From Thermoleophilia bacterium (GTDB taxonomy: Bacteria; Actinomycetota; Thermoleophilia; Miltoncostaeales; Miltoncostaeaceae), in NCBI GenBank assembly GCA_016463385.1, contig JAEMRL010000171.1, positions 1 through 5,782 on the forward strand: a stretch of 5,782 bases of DNA, in the 5' to 3' direction. Below are positions 1 to 3,660 of the stretch, in pieces (within the stretch, counting starts at the first letter, position 1; each line of letters opens with the position of its first letter). A program made the position numbers and the translations under genes. The notes under the pieces are model-generated. The model had not been told where the DNA came from and searched no databases. It saw only the letters and a program-made list of their open reading frames with translations.

Positions 1-174
1 GATCCGCCACCCCGCCGGGATGTCGTCGCGCACGCGCAGCAGCGCGTGCTGACGGCGGCCCCGGGTGCCGCGGCGCTGGGCGCCGAGCGTCCGGCGCCAC
101 TGGATGACGGTGCGCCGCTCCCCGGGGGGAGCGGCGCCCGTCGTCGTGCTCGTGTCGTCCTTCAGGGGCGGCAT
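1..174 (-). CDS. Probable ABC transporter permease, N-terminal fragment (runs off the window)
   Basis: An open frame begins with ATG (bases 174-172, minus strand) 16 bases after the stop of the substrate-binding protein gene and stays open to base 1, giving 58 residues. What is visible is a hydrophilic, arginine-rich N-terminus (MPPLKDDTSTTTG..., then RRQHALLRVRDDIPAGWRI). No membrane segment has been reached yet. A basic cytoplasmic lead-in ending in a 'R-D/E-x-IP' stretch just before the first helix is common in permeases that accompany carboxylase-region binding proteins. The call rests mainly on position: these binding proteins are normally followed by a permease and an ATPase. No good Shine-Dalgarno precedes the ATG, so translation may be coupled to the upstream gene. 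It could instead be the ATPase or an unrelated protein; the fragment is too short to settle this. Confidence 0.5.
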   Translation of the reverse strand, partial: MPPLKDDTSTTTGAAPPGERRTVIQWRRTLGAQRRGTRGRRQHALLRVRDDIPAGWRI

Positions 175-190
175 GGCACGACCCGGCGGG

Positions 191-1231
191 TCACTCCCCT
201 CCGCTCGCGTCGACGGCGGCCTTCGTGAAGGAGTCGGAGAACAGCCCGGTGAGATCGGCCTCCTCGCGGGTCAGCCCCGACGAGACCAGGAACGGGTTGA
301 TCTTGCGCGCCGTGTTGGGGAGCGAGGTCGGCTCCGAGGAGTCGGCGAACGCCTCCAGCGCCGCGGCCGCGTCGAGGATCTGCGTGCCCTCGGCGTAGGT
401 CGCGTACTCGGCGGGGGTGACGCCGGCCTGCTCGGCCATGATCGCCGTCGTCTCCTCCGGGTTCGCCTCGATGTAGGCGAGCGTCTCGTACCAGGCGTCC
501 ACGATCTTCTGGACGTCCTCGGGCCGCTCGGCGACGAGGTCGCTCGAGAGCACGATGTGGTCGGAGATGCTCCCGGGGAAGTCGGCGGAGCTGAAGAGCA
601 CCTTCGAGCCGGGGCGCTTGAGGGCCTCGGTGGTGAAGGGGGCGAAGACGCCGACGCCGTCGAACTCGCCGCCCGCGAAGCCGGCCGCGGCGGCGTCGGT
701 GAGGACGCCGCGGAACTCGATGTCGTCCTCGCTGAGGCCCACCGACTCCAGTCCCTGCAGGAGGAGGAAGTGATCGACCACGCCGGCCTCGGCCGCGATG
801 GTCTTGCCCTTCAGGTCCTCGATCGTGTCGATCGACTCGTCGACGATGATCGCGTCGTTGCCCGCCGAGAAGTCGGTGTTGACGACGATCGCGGCCTTCT
901 GCCCCGCGGCCACCCCGGCCATCGTGTCGTTCAGGGTCTGGGTGTTGCCGTCGATCTGGCCGGCGGTGAATGCGTCGATCGAGGCGATGTAGTCGGTGAA
1001 GAAACGGAGCTTCACGTCGACCCCCGCCTTCTCGAAGAAGCCCTTCTCCTCGGCGACCTTCAGCGGGAACCAGCCCGGCCACGCGCTGTAGCCGAGGGTG
1101 ATCGTGGGTCCGGCGGCCGCGGCGGCCGTGGTGTCGGCGGCGGCCTCGTCGTCATCGCCTCCGCAGGCGGACGCCCCGAGGGCCAGGGCGGCCACGAGGC
1201 CGGCGAGCAGTGGGATGCGCAGGAATCTCAT
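191..1231 (-). CDS. Lipoprotein substrate-binding protein of a urea/guanidine-region ABC importer (NMT1/SsuA-like)
   Basis: This 346-residue protein is the extracytoplasmic receptor of an ABC importer. It carries a lipoprotein signal: basic MRFLR, a hydrophobic core (residues 7-20) and a lipobox ASA-C with the lipidated Cys at 23. An acidic/alanine-rich linker (about 24-40) follows. The mature domain opens with TITLGYSAWPGWFPLKVAEE (43-62), typical of the NMT1/TauA-like fold and of the subgroup found next to urea carboxylase genes. Further family-like stretches are FFTDYIASIDAFTAGQIDGN (77-96), GNDAIIVDESI (124-134) and DLKGKTIAAEAGVVDHFLL (139-157). Length is normal for the family. ATG at 1231 is preferred over upstream in-frame starts because the signal peptide begins there and a GAGGT box lies 6 bases before it. 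The ligand is not readable from sequence; guanidine or urea is inferred from the neighbouring carboxylase and DUF1989 genes. A candidate operator lies about 60 bases upstream. Confidence 0.92.
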   Translation of the reverse strand: MRFLRIPLLAGLVAALALGASACGGDDDEAAADTTAAAAAGPTITLGYSAWPGWFPLKVAEEKGFFEKAGVDVKLRFFTDYIASIDAFTAGQIDGNTQTLNDTMAGVAAGQKAAIVVNTDFSAGNDAIIVDESIDTIEDLKGKTIAAEAGVVDHFLLLQGLESVGLSEDDIEFRGVLTDAAAAGFAGGEFDGVGVFAPFTTEALKRPGSKVLFSSADFPGSISDHIVLSSDLVAERPEDVQKIVDAWYETLAYIEANPEETTAIMAEQAGVTPAEYATYAEGTQILDAAAALEAFADSSEPTSLPNTARKINPFLVSSGLTREEADLTGLFSDSFTKAAVDASGGE

Positions 1232-1237
1232 GGGCGG

Positions 1238-1242
1238 ACCTC
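1238..1242 (-). promoter_or_regulatory. Ribosome binding site of the substrate-binding protein gene
   Basis: GAGGT on the minus strand, followed by 6 bases and then ATG. It fixes the start at 1231 instead of the longer in-frame upstream extension. Confidence 0.75.
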
Positions 1243-1290
1243 GTGCGTCGGGGTGCGGCCGATCGACCGCGACCGGGCGGTGGCCCGGGC

Positions 1291-1309
1291 TTTCGATAAC
1301 GTATTGACA
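1291..1309. promoter_or_regulatory. Candidate TetR operator 1 (upstream of the substrate-binding protein gene)
   Basis: TTTCGATAACGTATTGACA is a 19-bp AT-rich island in very GC-rich surroundings. Six of its nine base pairs are symmetric about the central base. It matches the site at 2185-2203 at 12 of 19 positions, sharing TTTCGAT at one end and TTGA-N-A at the other. On the minus strand its centre reads TACGTT (1303-1298), a TANNNT -10-like hexamer with no convincing -35, so binding here could directly block the promoter of the binding-protein gene. That this is an operator, and that the adjacent TetR binds it, is inference. Confidence 0.5.
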
Positions 1310-1359
1310 CCCCTGCCGCGGCGAGTCGGCCCCAGGGTGGAAGAACACGGCGCCCGCTT

Positions 1360-1379
1360 GGCCCCCGTGGCGGGAGGCC
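1360..1379 (-). terminator. Weak GC-rich hairpin after tetR, possible terminator
   Basis: On the minus strand, 14 bases past the tetR stop, GGCCTCC and GGGGGCC can form a 7-bp stem (one T-G wobble) with a 6-base loop. There is no T-tract directly after it, only a loose TTCTTCC about 20 bases on. Such hairpins are easily formed by chance at this GC content, so confidence is low. Confidence 0.22.
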
Positions 1380-1393
1380 CCACTCGGGCGGGT

Positions 1394-2110
1394 TCAGCCC
1401 GGGTCGCGCTCCCGCGCCTCGGCACGCAGGGCGGCCAGGCGCGCGCGCTCGGCCAGCAGGCCCCCCACGGCGAGGTCGGCCGAGAAGGTGGCGACCTGCT
1501 CGGGCGCGTATCCGTCGCCCTCGAGCTGGCCGAGCGCGCCGACCGGGCGGTGCCAGTTCTGGGTGGCCTCGTCGTTGGCCAGCAGGGTGAGCGCCGCGAG
1601 ACGGGGGTCGACGTCAACCAGATCGCCGGCCGCGATCCCCTCGCGCACCAGCTCCTCGACGGCCCGGTTGAGCGCGCGGCGCTCCTGCCAGAAGCGGGCG
1701 AAGCGCTCCTCCTGGAGCGCCGACAGGCGGGAGATCTCGTTGATGTCGTACGGGAAGGCGCAGAGCTGGAGCACGTCGAGGCGGATCAGCCGGTAGAGGC
1801 GCAGGGCGGGCGGGCCACCCTCCGCGTTGACGCGCGCGAGCTGATCGAGGATCACCCGGTTCACGCTGCCGAGGATCTCCTCGAGGATCGCCTCCTTGTC
1901 GCGGAAGTAGTAGTAGACCGACGACTGGCGCAGCCCCGAGCGGCGGGCGATCTCGCTCATCGTGGTGCCGGCGACCCCGCGCTCGGCGAAGAGCCGGCTG
2001 GCCACGGCGACGATCTCCTCGCGCGGCTCGCGCTCGAGCGGGCGGTCGTCGGCGCGCGGGCGTCCCGTGCGCGGACGGGGGGCCTCGTCGTGGGTCGTCC
2101 CGGCCTCCAT
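1394..2110 (-). CDS. TetR/AcrR-family transcriptional regulator
   Basis: A 238-residue one-component repressor-type regulator. Residues 30-76 form the DNA-binding domain: REEIVAVASRLFAERGVAGT, then the helix-turn-helix MSEIARRSGLRQSSVYYYFR (51-70) and DKEAIL, the most conserved TetR signature. Residues 1-29 are a basic/proline-rich arm (GRPRADDRP). The C-terminal ligand domain (about 80-225) is helical, with LVDVDPRLAALTLLANDEATQNWHRP at about 164-189 resembling KstR2-like ligand domains; the effector cannot be inferred from it. ATG at 2110 is chosen; an in-frame GTG at 2167 would add 19 residues and overlap the divergent promoter region. A TAGAGT box 7 bases before the ATG and the lack of a clear Shine-Dalgarno fit a leaderless transcript. 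The gene sits between the importer and the catabolic genes, with a matching palindrome upstream of each, so it probably controls both. Whether it senses guanidine, urea or a product is unknown. Confidence 0.9.
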   Translation of the reverse strand: MEAGTTHDEAPRPRTGRPRADDRPLEREPREEIVAVASRLFAERGVAGTTMSEIARRSGLRQSSVYYYFRDKEAILEEILGSVNRVILDQLARVNAEGGPPALRLYRLIRLDVLQLCAFPYDINEISRLSALQEERFARFWQERRALNRAVEELVREGIAAGDLVDVDPRLAALTLLANDEATQNWHRPVGALGQLEGDGYAPEQVATFSADLAVGGLLAERARLAALRAEARERDPG

Positions 2111-2117
2111 GGCGGCC

Positions 2118-2123
2118 ACTCTA
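2118..2123 (-). promoter_or_regulatory. Candidate -10 box of a leaderless tetR promoter
   Basis: TAGAGT on the minus strand matches TATAAT at 4 of 6 positions, including the conserved T1, A2 and T6. It ends 7 bases before the tetR ATG, which places the predicted transcription start at or next to the A of the ATG. No good -35 is seen at the standard spacing. Confidence 0.4.
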
Positions 2124-2125
2124 GT

Positions 2126-2169
2126 GCGTGATCCGCGGCGGGGGCTTGACGGCCGCGCCCGCGTCACGC
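2126..2169. repeat. Interrupted inverted repeat in the divergent promoter region
   Basis: The left arm GCGTGA-tc-CGCGG (2126-2138) and right arm CCGCGTCACGC (2159-2169) pair over 11 bp with a 2-base bulge and a 20-base loop. The loop contains TTGACG, the candidate -35 of the UAAP1 promoter. It could be an additional protein-binding site or simply chance in GC-rich DNA. It does not resemble a guanidine riboswitch. Confidence 0.35.
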
Positions 2170-2174
2170 AGGCT
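2146..2174 (+). promoter_or_regulatory. Candidate promoter of the UAAP1-UAAP2-carboxylase operon
   Basis: TTGACG (2146-2151, 5 of 6 to the -35 consensus), a 17-base spacer, then CAGGCT (2169-2174), a poor -10 that retains only A2 and T6. Transcription would start near 2181, so the palindrome at 2185-2203 would lie immediately downstream, a standard place for a repressor to block. Confidence 0.35.
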
Positions 2175-2184
2175 TAGGCCGCAG

Positions 2185-2203
2185 TTTCGATGCATCCTTG
2201 AAA
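2185..2203. promoter_or_regulatory. Candidate TetR operator 2 (upstream of UAAP1)
   Basis: TTTCGATGCATCCTTGAAA is an AT-rich 19-bp imperfect dyad (6 of 9 pairs symmetric, with outer TTTC/GAAA arms) between the divergent tetR and UAAP1 starts. It shares TTTCGAT-N6-TTGANA with the site at 1291-1309, in the same register and with the same length. It ends 26 bases before the UAAP1 start codon. Repression of the catabolic operon by the neighbouring TetR is inferred. Confidence 0.5.
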
Positions 2204-2219
2204 CATCCCGGCAGTCCCC

Positions 2220-2224
2220 AGGAG
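2220..2224 (+). promoter_or_regulatory. Ribosome binding site that decides the TTG start of UAAP1
   Basis: AGGAG is followed by 5 bases and then TTG at 2230. It is the only good Shine-Dalgarno near any in-frame start of UAAP1. The alternatives, GTG 2128 and GTG 2347, lack one. Confidence 0.65.
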
Positions 2225-2229
2225 TCGCG

Positions 2230-3012
2230 TTGTCCCTCACGTCGAGCACCCACGGGGCCCGGGACCACGCCCGGGCGCAGGCCGGCCGCCGCGCCGAGAG
2301 CCAGCCCACCGTCCCGGCCTCGTCGGCCGCCGACCCGCCCGCCGGCGTGGCGCCGGAGCGGCTGATCTGGGAGGAGACGCTCGGCGACGGCGCCTACTGC
2401 GCGCACCGCCTGCCGCGGGGGGCGCGGCTGCGCCTGTCCGACGCCGCCGGCGACGCCTGCGCCACGCTGATGCTGCACAGCGCGCACGCTCCGGCCGAGC
2501 GCCTCAACGTGGCCGACACCGTCAAGGTGCAGTGGACGGCGTACCTCGGCCCCGGGTCGCTGCTGCTCTCCGACATGGGGCGCGTGCTGATGACCCTCGA
2601 GGAGGACACCAGCGCCCGCCACGACGCCCTCTGCGGGCCGCACCCGGCCTCGCGGACCCGCCTGCTGATGGCGATGGCCAAGCACGGCCTCGGCCGGCGC
2701 GACCTTCCACCCGCCCTGACCCTCTTCGCCGGGGTCCGGGTGGCGGCCGACGGCGGGCTGGTCTTCACGGGCGCGCGCGCTCCCGGGCGGCACGTGACGC
2801 TGCGCGCCGAGCAGGACGTGCTGGTGTCGCTGGTCAACTCCCCGCACCGCCTCGACGCGCGCGAGGGCCACGCCTGCAGCCCGCTGAGGGTGACCGCGTG
2901 GGAGGGGCCGCCCACCGGGCCCGACGACCCGCTTCGGTCGGCGACGCCCGAGCGCCTGCGGGCCTTCGAGAACACCGAGGACCACCTCCGCGGCCTCGGC
3001 GTGCGGCCGTGA
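2230..3012 (+). CDS. Urea amidolyase-associated protein UAAP1 (DUF1989); probable carboxyguanidine deiminase subunit
   Basis: A 260-residue protein of the DUF1989 family, cytoplasmic. In characterised systems the paired DUF1989 proteins of these operons form carboxyguanidine deiminase (CgdAB), which converts carboxyguanidine to allophanate and ammonia. Which subunit letter applies here I cannot say. Family marks: LIWEETLGDGAYCAHRLPRG (45-64), LNVADTVKVQW (92-102), LLLSDMGRVLM (111-121), EDTSARHDALCG (125-136), KHGLGRRDLPP (151-161), VTLRAEQDVLVSLVN (189-203) and a UAAP1-type tail PDDP...NTEDHLRG (231-255). The first 40 residues are a low-complexity extension. The TTG start is chosen for its AGGAG box; GTG 2347, next to the conserved region, is the alternative. 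After HDALCG the chain passes almost directly to RTRLLMAMAKHGL, about 16 residues shorter than the matching stretch in UAAP2. It heads the plus-strand operon, and its stop overlaps the UAAP2 start. Confidence 0.88.
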   Translation: MSLTSSTHGARDHARAQAGRRAESQPTVPASSAADPPAGVAPERLIWEETLGDGAYCAHRLPRGARLRLSDAAGDACATLMLHSAHAPAERLNVADTVKVQWTAYLGPGSLLLSDMGRVLMTLEEDTSARHDALCGPHPASRTRLLMAMAKHGLGRRDLPPALTLFAGVRVAADGGLVFTGARAPGRHVTLRAEQDVLVSLVNSPHRLDAREGHACSPLRVTAWEGPPTGPDDPLRSATPERLRAFENTEDHLRGLGVRP

Positions 3013-3650
3013 GCGGCGCCCCCGCGGGCCGGATCGTGAGCGACGAGGTGGTGGCGGCCCGGGCGCCCTGGTCGGGCGTCGTGCGGGCCGGCCAGACCCT
3101 CCGCATCATCGACCTCGGCGGCAACCAGGCGGTCGACTGCATCCTCTACCGCGCCGACGACCCGTCCGAGCGCTACAGCGCACCCGACACGATCGCCGAG
3201 CAGGGCAGCATCTTCCTCACCACGGGCTCGCGGCTGCTGTCGGGGGAGGGCGCGGTGATGATGGTGATCACCGACGACACCTGCGGGCGCCACGACACCA
3301 TCGGCGGCGCCTGCAGCCAGGAGTCGAACACCCTCCGCTACGGCCACCACACCAAGCACCAGCACGCCTGCGTCGAGAACTTCCTCACCGCGCACGCCCC
3401 GCGCGAGATGGGCAAGCGCGACATGGTCAGCAACATCAACTGGTTCATGAACGTCCCGGTGGAGGAGGACGGCACGCTCGGGATCGTCGACGGCATCTCG
3501 GCGCCGGGCCTGTACGTCGACCTGCGGGCGGAGATGGACACGCTCGTCGTGATCTCGAACTGCCCGCAGATCAACAACCCCTGCAACGGGTTCGACCCGA
3601 CGCCCGTCCGGCTGGTGGTCACCGAGCCCGAGCCGGTCACGGGTGCCTGA
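3009..3650 (+). CDS. Urea amidolyase-associated protein UAAP2 (DUF1989); probable carboxyguanidine deiminase subunit
   Basis: A 213-residue paralogue of the preceding protein and its presumed partner in a two-subunit deiminase acting on the carboxylase product. Conserved features run in order: LRIIDLGGNQAVDCILYRAD (31-50), ERYSAPDTIAEQGSIFL (54-70), the core DDTCGRHDTIGGACSQESNT (89-108), RYGHHTKHQHACVENFL (110-126), GKRDMVSNINWFMNVPVEEDG (135-155), LYVDLRAEMDTLVVISNCPQ (168-187) and the hallmark NNPCNGFDPTPVRL (189-202). Cys92, His95, Asp96 and Cys102 in the core are obvious candidates for catalytic or metal-binding roles, which I infer only from conservation. Length is typical. The GTG start at 3009 overlaps the UAAP1 stop as GTGA, with no clear Shine-Dalgarno, so translation is probably coupled, which fits equal dosage of two subunits. 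Older annotation as a 'urea' protein reflects genome context, not activity. Confidence 0.92.
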   Translation: MSGAPAGRIVSDEVVAARAPWSGVVRAGQTLRIIDLGGNQAVDCILYRADDPSERYSAPDTIAEQGSIFLTTGSRLLSGEGAVMMVITDDTCGRHDTIGGACSQESNTLRYGHHTKHQHACVENFLTAHAPREMGKRDMVSNINWFMNVPVEEDGTLGIVDGISAPGLYVDLRAEMDTLVVISNCPQINNPCNGFDPTPVRLVVTEPEPVTGA

Positions 3651-3660
3651 GCCCCCGGCC

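Noticed and set aside
1304..1309. A perfect TTGACA on the plus strand as a -35 box
   Set aside because: No -10-like sequence follows at suitable spacing, and no plus-strand gene lies downstream before 2230. It is better explained as one arm of the candidate operator.
1385..1401. CGGGC-N7-GCCCG hairpin spanning the tetR stop codon as a terminator
   Set aside because: The stem is only five bases with no T-tract on either side, and such repeats are expected often by chance at this GC content.
2117..2126. CACTCTAGTG, a short palindrome just upstream of tetR, as an operator
   Set aside because: It has only 4-bp arms and does not match the TTTCGAT-N6-TTGANA sites. The overlap with the -10-like TAGAGT is a sufficient explanation.
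65..2131. A 688-codon open frame on the plus strand across the tetR and binding-protein genes
   Set aside because: It is antisense to two well-recognised minus-strand genes. Its translation is Arg/Gly/Asp-rich with no family motifs, the usual shadow produced by codon-position GC bias.
2111..2229. A guanidine-I (ykkC) riboswitch upstream of UAAP1
   Set aside because: I expected one from the gene context, but I saw no conserved core in the short leader. Only an interrupted inverted repeat and a 19-bp palindrome are present. A covariance-model search would settle it.
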